Shown here one piece after another: positions 8,458 to 18,362 of a stretch of DNA of 64,000 nt. The number at the start of each line of letters is the position of its first letter. The stretch's first letter is position 1. Under the pieces are notes generated by a model. The model did not search any database. It was not told the origin of the DNA and worked only from the letters and a program-made list of their open reading frames with translations. Made by a program: the position numbers and the translations under genes. Source of the DNA: Chthoniobacteraceae bacterium (GTDB lineage Bacteria; Verrucomicrobiota; Verrucomicrobiia; Chthoniobacterales; Chthoniobacteraceae); assembly GCA_028293625.1 (NCBI GenBank), contig JAQGOL010000024.1:186001-250000 (forward strand), read 5' to 3'.

Positions 8458-9762
8458 ATGAACATCCAACGTATCCTGTTTGGCGCCGCCTGGCTGGCCA
8501 CCCTTATCGTGGCTTACTTGCTTGGCGGCCAGCATTCCGCGCCCACTTTCTCCGGGGCCGCAATCGGACCGGATCAACTGGCGGAAACACGTCCTGTGAA
8601 GCCCTCCTCCACTGAATCCGCCGCGCCGTTGATTGCCAAAGAGGGAAAACCAAGTGTCGCATCGTTGATTGCACGGGCGCGTCTCGAAATGGGAAATGGA
8701 ATGGGCGGGATGATGAATTTACGCTCCATGCTGCGCGCGATCGGACCGATTGCTGAAATGGATGACGCGCAGATCCAAGAGGCTTTGGCGGAGGTGGAGC
8801 GCACGGTGCGCGAGCCACAGCAGAGAATGATGCTTTATTCGCTCCTGCTCGGGCAATGGGCCGAAACCGATGGAAAAGCGGCGATGACCTATGCCGAAGA
8901 GAAACTCGGTTCCAAATCGCCCTATGAATTGGGGATTAACGCTTCCATTCTTGGCACCTGGGCCAAACGCGACCCGGAGGCGGCATGGCGCTGGTTTCAA
9001 ACCGAACACGCTGATGATGGCGATGAGCGGTTGCGGATAATGTCGCTGGCAGCGATTTTTTCAGGTATGGCGGCAAATAATTTGGACGCCGCTTTTGCCC
9101 GGCTCTCCACACTGGACGAAACGAGCCGGGCCAGCGCCCTGAGCGGCATTGCGGGCAGCGCGACGGACGATTCCTCACGCCGCCATTTGCTTGACCGCGC
9201 GATGGGGCTGCCGGCGGATCAGCGCGCCACGGTCTGGCAGACCATTGCGAGCCGATGGGCGATGAGCGATCCCGACGCCGCCGTGCAATGGATCCACTCA
9301 CTGCCGCCCGACGAACAAAAGCCGTTGCGCAATTCAGTCTCTAACATGGTGATGATGGTGAACCCGGCCCTCGGCGCGAGCCTGCTGCTTGAAGGCGCCG
9401 AGGCGAAGGAAAAACCGCAGCTCTATGACCGCGTGGCCGGCCAATGGGCGCAGCAGGATCCACGCGCTGCCGGGGAATGGCTCCTTGCACAACCTCAAGG
9501 CGCCGAGCTTGATAAGGCCCGCCGCACCTTCGCGGCCGTTGTCTCGCGGCGTGATCCCGTTGTGGCAATGGATTGGGCTCGCAGCGTGCAGGATCCAGTC
9601 CAGCGCGACGCGTCGGTGGGGCAGATCTATCAGATCTGGAAAGCCAAAGATGCCCCGGCTGCCGAGAAAGCGCTTCTTGGAAGCGGTCTTTCGTCCGAAA
9701 AGATCAAGGAATTTCAGGCTGCGCCCTTGCCGAAAACGACCCGCGCCCCCGGCGCCCTGTAA
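8458..9762 (+). CDS. Membrane-anchored WA-DP repeat protein, function unknown
   Basis: A 434-aa protein with an N-terminal hydrophobic helix at residues 4-24 (QRILFGAAWLATLIVAYLLGG), a signal peptide or anchor. The rest is alpha-helical with about eight degenerate repeats of roughly 32 residues, each holding a core like W-A-x-x-D-P-x-A-A-x-x-W: GQWAETDGKAAM, GTWAKRDPEAAWRW, SRWAMSDPDAAVQW, GQWAQQDPRAAGEW, SRRDPVVAMDW. Such proteins are frequent in Verrucomicrobia; their fold is probably a TPR/Sel1-like solenoid and their role is unknown. The leader before the ATG is GCGCCCCCTCCT, with no Shine-Dalgarno motif. Location in the periplasm is inferred from the N-terminus. Confidence 0.85.
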   Translation: MNIQRILFGAAWLATLIVAYLLGGQHSAPTFSGAAIGPDQLAETRPVKPSSTESAAPLIAKEGKPSVASLIARARLEMGNGMGGMMNLRSMLRAIGPIAEMDDAQIQEALAEVERTVREPQQRMMLYSLLLGQWAETDGKAAMTYAEEKLGSKSPYELGINASILGTWAKRDPEAAWRWFQTEHADDGDERLRIMSLAAIFSGMAANNLDAAFARLSTLDETSRASALSGIAGSATDDSSRRHLLDRAMGLPADQRATVWQTIASRWAMSDPDAAVQWIHSLPPDEQKPLRNSVSNMVMMVNPALGASLLLEGAEAKEKPQLYDRVAGQWAQQDPRAAGEWLLAQPQGAELDKARRTFAAVVSRRDPVVAMDWARSVQDPVQRDASVGQIYQIWKAKDAPAAEKALLGSGLSSEKIKEFQAAPLPKTTRAPGAL

Positions 9763-9818
9763 GCTCTTAAAGATTCCGACGTGACCGCGCCGTTGGGAAT
9801 CGCTTCATTCTGCGGCGT

Positions 9819-10925
9819 ATGAAAACCCCCCTCGCGATTTTCCTGCTGGCCACGTCCCTCGCCGTGCGCGCCTCGGTGGATGATTCATTAAAGGCGCTGG
9901 TGACGGTGGGACGGGAAGGGCAGGGGAACGAAGCCGCCAGCATTGCCTGGAAAGAGCTCGTGAAGAGCGGGCCGCCGGCATTGCCGGCATTGCTTGGGGC
10001 CGCGGGAAAAGGAAGCCCGGTCGCGGACAACTGGCTGCGTCTGGCGGGCGATACGATCGTGGCCAACGCGCTTGTGGCCAGGCAGCCTTTGCCGATTGCA
10101 GAAGTGGAAGCGTTTTTAAAAGAGACCACGCATCTTTCAGCCGGCCGCCAGCTTGCCTTTGATCTGCTCCAGCAAGCCGATCGTACACGGGCCGATGCCA
10201 TTGAGCCTTCCCTCATCCGGGATCCCGTGCAGGAACTCCGGCGCGGTGCCGTGCAGCGGCTGATCAACTCGGTTAAAACCGAGGATGCCGCGGCGTCAAA
10301 AGCCACTTATCTCGAAGCGCTCGATGCCGTTCGCGACGAAGATCAGACCAAATTTCTCGCTGATACCCTTCGGAAAATCGGCGTTCCGGTCGATTTGCCG
10401 CGGCATTTTGGTTTTTTAACGAAATGGAACGTGCTTGGCCCTTTCGATAACACGGATCGCAAAGGTTTTGACACCGTGTTTCCTCCGGAAAAAGAGATCC
10501 GGCTCGACGCCGCTTATGAAGGCAAAGGCAAAACGGTCAAATGGCAGCCTTTTGAAAGCACGGACGAATACGGAAAACTCGATTTTAACAAGCCGCTTGG
10601 CATGGCCAAGGAAGTCACCGCTTACGCCGTGACCACATTCGAGTCGCCAACAGAGCGTGAAGCCGAGCTTCGGCTCGGTGGAAAGAACGCCTGGAAGGTG
10701 TGGCTCAATGGCGAGTTCCTTTTCGGCCGGGATGAATATCACCGCGGCCAGCAGATGGATCAGTACAAGCTCAAATGCAAACTTCGTAAAGGAACCAATA
10801 CGGTCCTCGTGAAGTGCTGCCAGAACGAGCAGAAGGAAGATTGGACCGTGGAATGGGAGTTCCAGCTCCGCGTTTGTGATCCCGCCGGCACCGCGATTCT
10901 GGCCACGGCAAATTCCCCGAAGTAA
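9819..10925 (+). CDS. Exported HEAT-like plus galactose-binding-like protein
   Basis: A 368-aa protein with a cleavable signal peptide (KTPLAIFLLATSLAVRAS). Residues 20-185 are helical, with HEAT-like phrases (PALPALLGAAGKGSPVADN; DPVQELRRGAVQRLINS). Residues 190-368 resemble the beta-sandwich domain common in planctomycete and verrucomicrobial secreted proteins: WNVLGPFDNTDRKGFDTVF, then ELRLGGKNAWKVWLNGEFLF and LRKGTNTVLVKCCQN, the usual order of its strands. The next gene, a PQQ-type beta-propeller, starts 15 bases later, so the two are probably one operon whose products act together outside the cytoplasmic membrane. No catalytic residues are recognised. Confidence 0.85.
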   Translation: MKTPLAIFLLATSLAVRASVDDSLKALVTVGREGQGNEAASIAWKELVKSGPPALPALLGAAGKGSPVADNWLRLAGDTIVANALVARQPLPIAEVEAFLKETTHLSAGRQLAFDLLQQADRTRADAIEPSLIRDPVQELRRGAVQRLINSVKTEDAAASKATYLEALDAVRDEDQTKFLADTLRKIGVPVDLPRHFGFLTKWNVLGPFDNTDRKGFDTVFPPEKEIRLDAAYEGKGKTVKWQPFESTDEYGKLDFNKPLGMAKEVTAYAVTTFESPTEREAELRLGGKNAWKVWLNGEFLFGRDEYHRGQQMDQYKLKCKLRKGTNTVLVKCCQNEQKEDWTVEWEFQLRVCDPAGTAILATANSPK

Positions 10926-10940
10926 ACGCACTTTTCGAAC

Positions 10941-12155
10941 ATGATCCGACTTCTTTCCACATTCGTTGTCCTGGCTCTCTCTTTTCCCGCTTTTGCTGGC
11001 GATTGGCCGCAGTTTCGCGGCCCAAACAGCGGCGGCGTCGCAGCCGATGCCACAATTCCCGCAAAGCTTAAAATTGAATGGAGCGCGCCTTTGCCGGGCC
11101 GCGGTCTGTCCAGTCCGATCATTGTGGGCGAAAAGGTGTTTTTGACCTGTTCAAGCGGACCCAGGCAGGAGCGGCTCCACCTGATTTGTTTTAATGCGGC
11201 CGATGGGGCAAAACTCTGGGATCGCCAGCTTCAGGCAACCGGCCGCACGATGTCGCATCCTAAAACCGCGGTCGCCGCCTGCACGCCCTGCAGCGATGGA
11301 GAGCATGTTTTTGCCCTCTGGAGCAGCAACGATCTTGCCGCCTTTGACCTTGAAGGAAATCTCCTTTGGGTCCGCGGGCTGACCGCCGATTATCCCAATG
11401 CAAGCAACAGCCTTGGCATGGCCTCCTCGCCCATCGTTGTCGGCCAGACCGTCGTGGCCATGATTGAGAATGACAGCGAGAGCTACTCGCTGGGTGTCGA
11501 TGCCAATACCGGTCGCAACCTCTGGAAGCTCGACCGTCCAAAAGCCGCGAACTGGACAAGCCCGGTTTCATGGCGAGCCGGCGCGTCTTCCACGCCGGTT
11601 GTGGTGCTGCAATCCTCGAAAGGGTTGCTTGGGGTCGATGCCTCGACCGGGAGCCAGCTCTGGGATTACACCGAAGGCGCTTCAACGATGAGCTCAAGTG
11701 TTGTGGCCGATGGCGTCATTTACGCGCCTTCCAATGGGATTACCGCCATCTCGCCGCAGTCAAATAACGCGCCGCCGGTGCAGTTATGGCGTTCAAAGCA
11801 GATCAATCCCGCCACGATCAGCCCGATTGTGCTGGGTGGCCGCCTGCTGAGCATCAATGGCGCGGGCGTTATTGCCACGGCGGATATCAAAACCGGCGAT
11901 AACCAATGGAAACTGCGGTTGGCAGGGCCATTCAGCGGTTCGCCCGTCGGCGCCGGTTCGCGCATGATTGCCGTGAACGAAAAAGGGCTCGTGCAAGTAG
12001 TCGACCTCGCGGGAGCGGAAGGAACCGTCGCCGGGCAGTTCCAACTTCCCCTCAATGGAGAATCGAAGGAACTGGTGCTCTGCACTCCGGCGCTCAACGG
12101 CCATCACGTTTTTGTGCGGGCTGACAGCGCCCTTTGGTGTTTGGGCGAAGAGTGA
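10941..12155 (+). CDS. Exported PQQ-like beta-propeller protein
   Basis: A 404-aa protein with a signal peptide (IRLLSTFVVLALSFPAFAG) followed directly by DWPQFRGPNSGGVA, the signature start of the large PQQ-binding-like propeller family of Planctomycetes and Verrucomicrobia. Blades recur with phrases such as ADGAKLWDRQL, LEGNLLWVRGL, ANTGRNLWKLDR and ASTGSQLWDY, the tryptophan docking motif of PQQ/BamB-like repeats. It is not BamB, because it lacks a lipobox and starts with the DWPQFRGP motif. Whether it binds a cofactor is unknown. It forms a likely operon with the preceding gene. Confidence 0.92.
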   Translation: MIRLLSTFVVLALSFPAFAGDWPQFRGPNSGGVAADATIPAKLKIEWSAPLPGRGLSSPIIVGEKVFLTCSSGPRQERLHLICFNAADGAKLWDRQLQATGRTMSHPKTAVAACTPCSDGEHVFALWSSNDLAAFDLEGNLLWVRGLTADYPNASNSLGMASSPIVVGQTVVAMIENDSESYSLGVDANTGRNLWKLDRPKAANWTSPVSWRAGASSTPVVVLQSSKGLLGVDASTGSQLWDYTEGASTMSSSVVADGVIYAPSNGITAISPQSNNAPPVQLWRSKQINPATISPIVLGGRLLSINGAGVIATADIKTGDNQWKLRLAGPFSGSPVGAGSRMIAVNEKGLVQVVDLAGAEGTVAGQFQLPLNGESKELVLCTPALNGHHVFVRADSALWCLGEE

Positions 12156-12264
12156 ACAAGTGGCCGGCCCGGTTTACGCGGTCGGCTGAACGCATCGATC
12201 AATCATGATGGGTGAATTTGTCGCTTGAAGCTCTTTTGCCCACAGCGTTTAGTGAAGTTCTCTC

Positions 12265-15200
12265 ATGTCCGAAAATCCCCGGCCTCATCCACTCCTTGAA
12301 CTGCTCCAAAATCGCGTCGTCATCATTGATGGCGCGATGGGGACGACGATCCAGCAATACAAGCTTTCCGAAGAACAATTTCGCGGGGAGCGTTTCCGCG
12401 ATTGGACGGGAAAAGATCTCAAAGGAAACAACGAGCTGCTTAACCTCACGCAGCCGCAGATTATCCAGGAGATTCATCGCCGGTATCTTGAGGCGGGTGC
12501 TGACATCGTGGAGACCAATACCTTTAACGGGCAATTTATCTCCCTGTCCGATTACGGGATGGAATCGCTCTCTTACGAGCTTTCGCGGGCAGGCGCCGAA
12601 TGCGCCCGCCGCGCGGCCGATGAAGTGATGGCGGCGCAACCCGGCCGCCAATGTTTTGTGGCCGGCGCGCTTGGGCCAACGACAAAAACATCGTCCATTT
12701 CCACCGATGTGAACGACGCCTCGGCGCGTGGCACGACATGGGATGAGCTTGTAAAAGCCTACGATGAGCAGGCTCGCGCGTTACTCGATGGCGGCGCCGA
12801 CATCCTGCTGGTCGAAACGATTTTCGACACGCTCAATGCGAAGGCGGCGTTTTTTGCCATTGAGAAGCTTTTTGCCAAACGCGGATTAACGGCGCTTCCG
12901 TATGGCCGGGAACCCGAGCCGGGCAAACCGATCGTGCCGATCATGGCATCGGTGACGTTTATTCAAAAAGGCGGCACCCGGGGCGTCACCGGGCAAACCG
13001 TAGGCGCGTTCTGGAATTCGATTTCGCATGTGCCGCTGCTGAGTGTGGGAATGAACTGCGCGCTTGGACCCGAGGAGATGCGTCCGCTTATTCAGGAACT
13101 GAGCGGGCTGGCTCCGCTCTATGTCAGCGTTTATCCGAATGCCGGCTTGCCCAACCCATTGCTGCCGACCGGTTTCCCCGAGACGCCCGAGACATTGGCG
13201 CCACAATTGGCCGAGTGGGGACGCGAGGGAATTTACAATATCGTGGGCGGCTGCTGCGGAACGACACCGCCACACATTGCCGCGATCAGCGAGGCGGTGC
13301 GTGGAATAGCGCCGCGCGTGGTGCCATCGGTGGAACCGTATCTGCGGTTAAGCGGCAACGACGAGCTGACGCTTACCCCGGAGACCAATTTCATTAATAT
13401 CGGTGAGCGTGCGAACGTCACGGGGTCGCCAAAGTTTTCGAAACTGATCCTGGCGGGCAATTATGAAGAAGCGGTAAGCGTGGCGCGGCAGCAGGTGGAA
13501 AACGGCGCGCAAATCATCGACGTCAACATGGACGAAGGGATGCTCGATGGCGTGGCGGCCATGACGAAATTCCTCAACTACATCATGACGGAGCCGGAGA
13601 TCGTCAAGGTGCCGGTGATGGTCGATTCCTCCAAGTGGAGTGTGATTGAGGCCGGGCTCAAATGCATGCAGGGAAAAGGGATCGTTAATTCGATTTCCTT
13701 AAAAGAAGGCGAAGAACGCTTCCTTCATTACGGGCGGCTGGTGCGGCGTTATGGCGCGGCCGTCGTTGTCATGGCGTTTGATGAACAGGGACAGGCGGAC
13801 ACTTTCGAGCGCAAGATCGCAATCTGCGAACGGAGTTACCGGCTGCTTGTCGACGTGGTCGGATTCCCGCCGCAGGACATTATCTTTGACCCGAACATCC
13901 TGACGGTCGCCACGGGCATCGAGGAGCATAACAATTACGCCGTCAATTTCATCGAGACGGTGCGCTGGATCAAAGCGAACCTCCCTTACGCGAAAGTCAG
14001 CGGCGGCGTTTCCAATATCTCCTTCAGTTTCCGTGGCAACAACGTGGTGCGCGAGGCGATGCATTCGGCTTTCCTTTTCCACGCGATCCGCGCCGGACTC
14101 GACATGGGGATTGTAAATGCGGGAATGCTCGAGGTGTACGAGGAGATTCCAAAAGAGCTGCTTGAACTGGTGGAAGATGTGCTGCTCAACCGGCGTCCCG
14201 ATTCAACTGAACGGCTGGTCACATACGCCGAGACGGTCAAGGCGAAGGACAAAGGACAGGTCGCCGTCGAGGAATCAGCCTGGCGCAAGACTCCCGTCGA
14301 GGAAAGGCTCTCGCATGCCCTGGTCAAAGGGATCGTCGAATACATTGATGCCGATACCGAGGAGGCGCGCGTCAAGTATGGGCGCCCGCTCGCCGTGATC
14401 GAAGGGCCGCTCATGGATGGAATGAACATCGTCGGCGACCTGTTCGGGGCCGGAAAGATGTTCCTGCCGCAAGTGGTTAAATCCGCGCGGGTCATGAAAA
14501 AAGCGGTCGCCTATCTCTTTCCATTCATGGAAGCCGAGAAAGCCGCCACACGCGCGGCCGGCGGGGAAGTGCGTGCGCAAGGCAAGGTGCTGATGGCCAC
14601 GGTCAAAGGCGACGTGCACGACATCGGCAAAAACATCGTGGGCGTGGTGCTAGGCTGTAATAACTACGAGATCATCGACCTCGGTGTGATGGTCCCTTGC
14701 GATAAAATCTTGCAGGTCGCCCGCGACGAAAACGTCGATGTGATCGGGCTTTCCGGCCTGATTACCCCGTCGCTCGATGAGATGATCCATGTGGCGCGCG
14801 AAATGGAGCGGCTCGGCATGAAACAGCCGCTTCTGATTGGCGGCGCAACGACGAGCAAAGCGCACACGGCGGTCAAGATCGCGCAAGGTTACTCCGAGCC
14901 TGTTGTTCATGTGCTGGACGCATCGCGCGCAGTGCCGGTGGTCAGCAGCCTGATCAGTAAGGAGCAGAAACCGGCGTTTGTGCAAAAAAATCGCGACGAG
15001 CAGGCATTGGCGCGCGCCGCGCATTCCGGGCAGGTGCAAAAGCTGATCGATTTGGAGAAAGCGCGCGCCAACCGGACCGCCATCGAGTGGCGCGCCGAGG
15101 AGATCTCGCAGCCCGAGTCGACGGGACTGCGTGTGTTGGATGAAGTGCCGCTCGAGATTTTGCGTGAGTTGATCGATTGGTCGCCCTTTTTCCATACCTG

Positions 15201-16071
15201 GGAATTGCGGGGCGTTTATCCGAAAATCTTCGAGAACGAGAAATACGGGGAGGAAGCGCGCAAGCTCTTCAATGACGCGCAGGCATTGCTCGACGTAATA
15301 GTCAGAGACAAGCTGCTCACCGCAAGAGCCGTTTACGGGCTCTTCCCAGCGAATTCGGTTGGGGACGATGTGGAGATTTACACGGATGAAACGCGCACCA
15401 AGCTGTTGACCACCTTCCATTTTCTTCGACAGCAGATGGCCAAAAAAGAGGGCGAGCCCAATCAGTCGCTCTCCGACTTTGTCGCGCCGAAAGAAACCGG
15501 TTTTGCGGATCACCTTGGCGTGTTTGCGGTGTCGACCGGTTTTGGTCTTAAGCCGGTGGTGGAGAAGTTCAAGGCCGATAATGATGACTACAACGCCATC
15601 ATGGCCGAGGCGCTTGCCGACCGTTTGGCTGAGGCGTTCGCGGAGTATCTCCATAAAGTCGCCCGCGAAGAGTGGGGGTTTGGACGCGATGAACAGCTCA
15701 CCGTTGAGCAATTGCTGCGCGAGCAATATCGCGGCATCCGTCCGGCGGCAGGTTACCCGGCATGTCCCGACCACACCGAGAAACGGATTCTATGGGAACT
15801 GCTCAATGTGAAGGAGCTGACTGGAATCGAGCTCACGGAGAACTGTGCGATGTGGCCCGGCTCCAGTGTGAGCGGCCTTTATTTTGGACATCCCAAGGCG
15901 CGCTACTTCGGGCTGGGCAAAATTGATCGCGACCAGGTAATCGATTACCACCTGCGCAAAGGGATGACGTTGCAGGAAACCGAACGCTGGCTCGGACCCA
16001 ATCTGAACTACGATCCGGTCGCGCCGGTGGAAGCCGGGCCATTTCGGTGCGCCTGCGGCGTCCCGCATTAA
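12265..16071 (+). CDS. metH: Cobalamin-dependent methionine synthase
   Basis: The 1268-aa enzyme transfers the methyl group of 5-methyltetrahydrofolate to homocysteine through methylcobalamin. All modules are present in order. The homocysteine domain (1-340) has zinc ligands in GMNCALGP and [10 protein letters not shown]. The pterin domain (about 360-620) starts [13 protein letters not shown]. The cobalamin cap precedes the B12 domain, with [20 protein letters not shown] near residue 780 holding the Asp-x-His-x-x-Gly axial-ligand motif. The AdoMet activation domain (about 930-1268) has [15 protein letters not shown]. Length is normal. The upstream 109 bases show no cobalamin riboswitch that I can recognise. 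A second homocysteine-methyltransferase domain lies 6 kb away, fused to MTHFR. Confidence 0.98.
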   Translation: MSENPRPHPLLELLQNRVVIIDGAMGTTIQQYKLSEEQFRGERFRDWTGKDLKGNNELLNLTQPQIIQEIHRRYLEAGADIVETNTFNGQFISLSDYGMESLSYELSRAGAECARRAADEVMAAQPGRQCFVAGALGPTTKTSSISTDVNDASARGTTWDELVKAYDEQARALLDGGADILLVETIFDTLNAKAAFFAIEKLFAKRGLTALPYGREPEPGKPIVPIMASVTFIQKGGTRGVTGQTVGAFWNSISHVPLLSVGMNCALGPEEMRPLIQELSGLAPLYVSVYPNAGLPNPLLPTGFPETPETLAPQLAEWGREGIYNIVGGCCGTTPPHIAAISEAVRGIAPRVVPSVEPYLRLSGNDELTLTPETNFINIGERANVTGSPKFSKLILAGNYEEAVSVARQQVENGAQIIDVNMDEGMLDGVAAMTKFLNYIMTEPEIVKVPVMVDSSKWSVIEAGLKCMQGKGIVNSISLKEGEERFLHYGRLVRRYGAAVVVMAFDEQGQADTFERKIAICERSYRLLVDVVGFPPQDIIFDPNILTVATGIEEHNNYAVNFIETVRWIKANLPYAKVSGGVSNISFSFRGNNVVREAMHSAFLFHAIRAGLDMGIVNAGMLEVYEEIPKELLELVEDVLLNRRPDSTERLVTYAETVKAKDKGQVAVEESAWRKTPVEERLSHALVKGIVEYIDADTEEARVKYGRPLAVIEGPLMDGMNIVGDLFGAGKMFLPQVVKSARVMKKAVAYLFPFMEAEKAATRAAGGEVRAQGKVLMATVKGDVHDIGKNIVGVVLGCNNYEIIDLGVMVPCDKILQVARDENVDVIGLSGLITPSLDEMIHVAREMERLGMKQPLLIGGATTSKAHTAVKIAQGYSEPVVHVLDASRAVPVVSSLISKEQKPAFVQKNRDEQALARAAHSGQVQKLIDLEKARANRTAIEWRAEEISQPESTGLRVLDEVPLEILRELIDWSPFFHTWELRGVYPKIFENEKYGEEARKLFNDAQALLDVIVRDKLLTARAVYGLFPANSVGDDVEIYTDETRTKLLTTFHFLRQQMAKKEGEPNQSLSDFVAPKETGFADHLGVFAVSTGFGLKPVVEKFKADNDDYNAIMAEALADRLAEAFAEYLHKVAREEWGFGRDEQLTVEQLLREQYRGIRPAAGYPACPDHTEKRILWELLNVKELTGIELTENCAMWPGSSVSGLYFGHPKARYFGLGKIDRDQVIDYHLRKGMTLQETERWLGPNLNYDPVAPVEAGPFRCACGVPH

Positions 16072-16268
16072 GCGCAGGCGAAACGCCTGGGGTTCGCCGC
16101 GATATGAACCTCAAGGCGGATCAGCCCGTTATTTTCTTGGCCAGCTGATTGGGCTTCCTATGCTCCGCGGCCATGAAAAGCCAAACGGGCATCGCTACTT
16201 CCGACGCGGGAAGATCGTGCTCGCATGCGGCAATGTGATTTCCGATTTGGCCCCTTACACATTTCGTC

Positions 16269-17777
16269 ATGCTGTTTGTTGAGTTCCGGTTCCTGGTTTT
16301 CTTTCTGATCGTTTTCGGGGTGCATTGGGCAATCCCGAGTAATACCTGGCGCAAAGCCTGGCTGCTTGCATGCAGCCATTTCTTTTATGCCTGTTTCTTC
16401 ATTGGCGATCCGTGGAGCTTCTACGCCAAGGTTCAGGAACACAAAGAGTTGCCGGCTGGCTGGTGGTTCCCGTTTGTGCTGATCGGTTCCACTTGCATGG
16501 ATTATGCCGTCGGCCTTGGGATCGCCGATGCCACAACCAATTGGCGCCGCAAAGCGTGGCTGATGACCAGCCTGGCCATCAACCTTGGCGTTCTGGTCAT
16601 CTTTAAATATTATAACTTCTTTGTCGGATCCGCCTCGGGTTTCCTTGACTGGTTCGGATTGCATACTTCGGATTGGACGCTGCAGATCTTTCTCCCGTAC
16701 GGAATCAGCTTCTATACTTTCCAGTCGATGAGCTACTCGATCGACGTCTACCGGCGTCGACTGGAGCCGGTGCGGCGGTTTCTCGATCTCGCGTTTTTTA
16801 TCTCCTTTTTCCCGCAGCTTGTCGCCGGTCCGATTGTGCGGGCAATGACCTTTCTCCCTCAGGTTTATGTCAAACGGCAATGGGCCGATGTCGATGTGCG
16901 CCATTGCCTGGTCCTTTTTTTCATTGGTTTTGTAAAAAAGGCGTGCGTGTCGGAAATGGTGGCGCCCGTGGTGGACAAATACTTCTCTTCACCCGGAAGT
17001 TTTAACCTCTATAGCAGTTTCATCGGTGTCGCGTTTTATGCGGTGCAGATCTATTGCGATTTTAGCGGATACACGGATATGGCGATCGGTGCCGCGCGGC
17101 TGCTCGGTTACGATCTAACCGTTAATTTTAATTTCCCGTATTTCTCGGAACACATCACTGAGTTCTGGCGGCGATGGCATATTTCGCTGAGCACGTGGTT
17201 GCGCGACTATCTTTACATTCCGTTGGGTGGAAATCGCGGCTCGACGCTTTTTACTTACCGCAACCTGATGGCAACGATGGTGCTGGGCGGGCTCTGGCAC
17301 GGAGCATCGTGGAATTTTGTCATCTGGGGCGCATTGCACGGCATCGCACTCGTGTTGCATCGAGAATGGCAGCGGCTCACCCAAAATGCCGCCCTCTGGT
17401 TTAAAAGGACGATGTCGTGGCTGGGACCGTTCCTGTGCTTTTATTGGGTCTGCATCACCTGGGTTTTTTTCCGGGCACAGCCGATATTTGATGAGAAAAC
17501 CCACGCGCTAAAGGCAACGGGATTTGAGGTGGCAAAAACCGTGTGCAGATCGTTTGTGTTTTTTACACGAAACGGCAAAGCGAGTTTCCCGCTTCATTGC
17601 CTTTATCTCTTTATCGCGCTCGCCGTAATCCATTGGCTTGCGTCGCGCCAGCTCTTTGCCAGGTGGTGGCGCCGAATTCCTGCCTGGGCGTTTGCCGCAT
17701 TATTGGGAACCGGAACCGCCGTGGCGCTTTCCTTTGTCCCGGCCAAATACAAAGCCTTCATCTATTTCCAATTCTAA
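16269..17777 (+). CDS. MBOAT-family O-acyltransferase (AlgI/PatA-like)
   Basis: A 502-aa multi-pass membrane protein with about eleven hydrophobic segments. The MBOAT hallmarks are FWRRWHISLSTWLRDYLYI followed by PLGGNRGS, and GGLWHGASWNFVIWGALHG, whose second His is the presumed catalytic residue. ISFYTFQSMSYSIDVYRR and AGPIVRAMTFLPQ are also typical of AlgI-like proteins, which move acetyl groups across the inner membrane to polysaccharide or peptidoglycan. Such proteins normally work with an SGNH partner (AlgJ, AlgX or PatB); none is adjacent, since the gene is followed by a tRNA on the other strand. The acceptor polymer is therefore unknown. Confidence 0.93.
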   Translation: MLFVEFRFLVFFLIVFGVHWAIPSNTWRKAWLLACSHFFYACFFIGDPWSFYAKVQEHKELPAGWWFPFVLIGSTCMDYAVGLGIADATTNWRRKAWLMTSLAINLGVLVIFKYYNFFVGSASGFLDWFGLHTSDWTLQIFLPYGISFYTFQSMSYSIDVYRRRLEPVRRFLDLAFFISFFPQLVAGPIVRAMTFLPQVYVKRQWADVDVRHCLVLFFIGFVKKACVSEMVAPVVDKYFSSPGSFNLYSSFIGVAFYAVQIYCDFSGYTDMAIGAARLLGYDLTVNFNFPYFSEHITEFWRRWHISLSTWLRDYLYIPLGGNRGSTLFTYRNLMATMVLGGLWHGASWNFVIWGALHGIALVLHREWQRLTQNAALWFKRTMSWLGPFLCFYWVCITWVFFRAQPIFDEKTHALKATGFEVAKTVCRSFVFFTRNGKASFPLHCLYLFIALAVIHWLASRQLFARWWRRIPAWAFAALLGTGTAVALSFVPAKYKAFIYFQF

Positions 17778-17817
17778 AAAGCGACTGCTGACCGGTCTGC
17801 CGAGTCGCCGTTATTGA

Positions 17818-17863
17818 ACAAAAAAAAGAGCGGGTGCGCATCCGAATGGATGGACGCACCCGC
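17818..17863 (-). terminator. Rho-independent terminator, minus strand
   Basis: A hairpin with GCGGGTGCG (17830-17838) and CGCACCCGC (17855-17863) as arms, extended inside by ATCC/GGAT. On the minus strand it is followed by CT and a run of eight T (17820-17827 complement). The plus-strand side is followed by CTGTTCCCC, so it works on the minus strand. The nearest minus-strand gene is tRNA-Arg, whose 3' end is 116 bases upstream. Confidence 0.85.
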
Positions 17864-17979
17864 CTGTTCCCCCCAGAACATGAATTAAGACTGCCGAGAG
17901 CCGTGTTCGTTAGAAAGTAATCGGAAAAAGTTTTTGAGGGCCGGAACCAAAACGGCATTCCATGGAAAAAAAGGAAATC

Positions 17980-18053
17980 TGCGCCCGGCGGGACTCGAAC
18001 CCACGACCTGCCGCTTAGAAGGCGGCTGCTCTATCCAGCTGAGCTACGAGCGC
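17980..18053 (-). tRNA. tRNA-Arg (anticodon UCU)
   Basis: On the minus strand the 74-nt sequence folds as a cloverleaf. The acceptor GCGCTCG (18053-18047) pairs with CGGGCGC (17987-17981), with discriminator A at 17980. The D arm has TAGCTCAGCTGGATAGAGC. The anticodon arm CCGCCTTCTAAGCGG has loop CTTCTAA, anticodon TCT. The T arm reads GTGGGTTCGAGTCCCGC. No CCA is encoded. It decodes AGA/AGG arginine codons. The strong terminator at 17818-17863 is the likely end of its transcript. Confidence 0.97.
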
Positions 18054-18129
18054 TATGACGCCGCAATGTATCCTACGATGCAGCGCTCTGGGCAAGCCGT
18101 TTCCAATTCCGGGATCTATCTGCTGCGAT

Positions 18130-18309
18130 TCAGGCGTCCTTGGAATTTCCAAGCTCTTCGGCGTCGTCATGCACTTTTTTGCGCTCAACCCCTTGCACGT
18201 GCTCAATCTCTCCACTGAGCTCAAGCGCTTTTTTTTGATCTTCAGAGAGATGTTCAATTGGCGAGGGCACCGCATTCTCAACGTGGCTTTTTGTGTCTTT
18301 GGGATCCAT
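18130..18309 (-). CDS. Small acidic hydrophilic protein, hypothetical
   Basis: An open frame of 59 codons from ATG 18309 to TGA 18130. The protein is hydrophilic and mostly helical in look, with phrases MDPKDTKSHVENAVPSP, EHLSEDQKKALELSGEIEHV and KKVHDDAEELGNSKDA. It has no cysteine, no signal and no membrane segment. The composition (rich in Glu, Asp, Lys, no aromatic residue) is like small stress or regulatory proteins and unlike a random frame. It lies between the membrane protein gene at 18363-18824 and the tRNA, on the same strand as both. I do not recognise the family. No Shine-Dalgarno motif is visible. Confidence 0.5.
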   Translation of the reverse strand: MDPKDTKSHVENAVPSPIEHLSEDQKKALELSGEIEHVQGVERKKVHDDAEELGNSKDA

Positions 18310-18362
18310 ACGCAGTCAATTCGGGGTTGGTGAAGAAAGTGGGTCCGCGCGCGGGGATCAAA

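Noticed and set aside
12156-12264. Possible cobalamin or SAM riboswitch before metH
   Set aside because: No B12 box, SAM-I-like core or terminator/antiterminator is visible; the 109 bases are too short for a B12 riboswitch.
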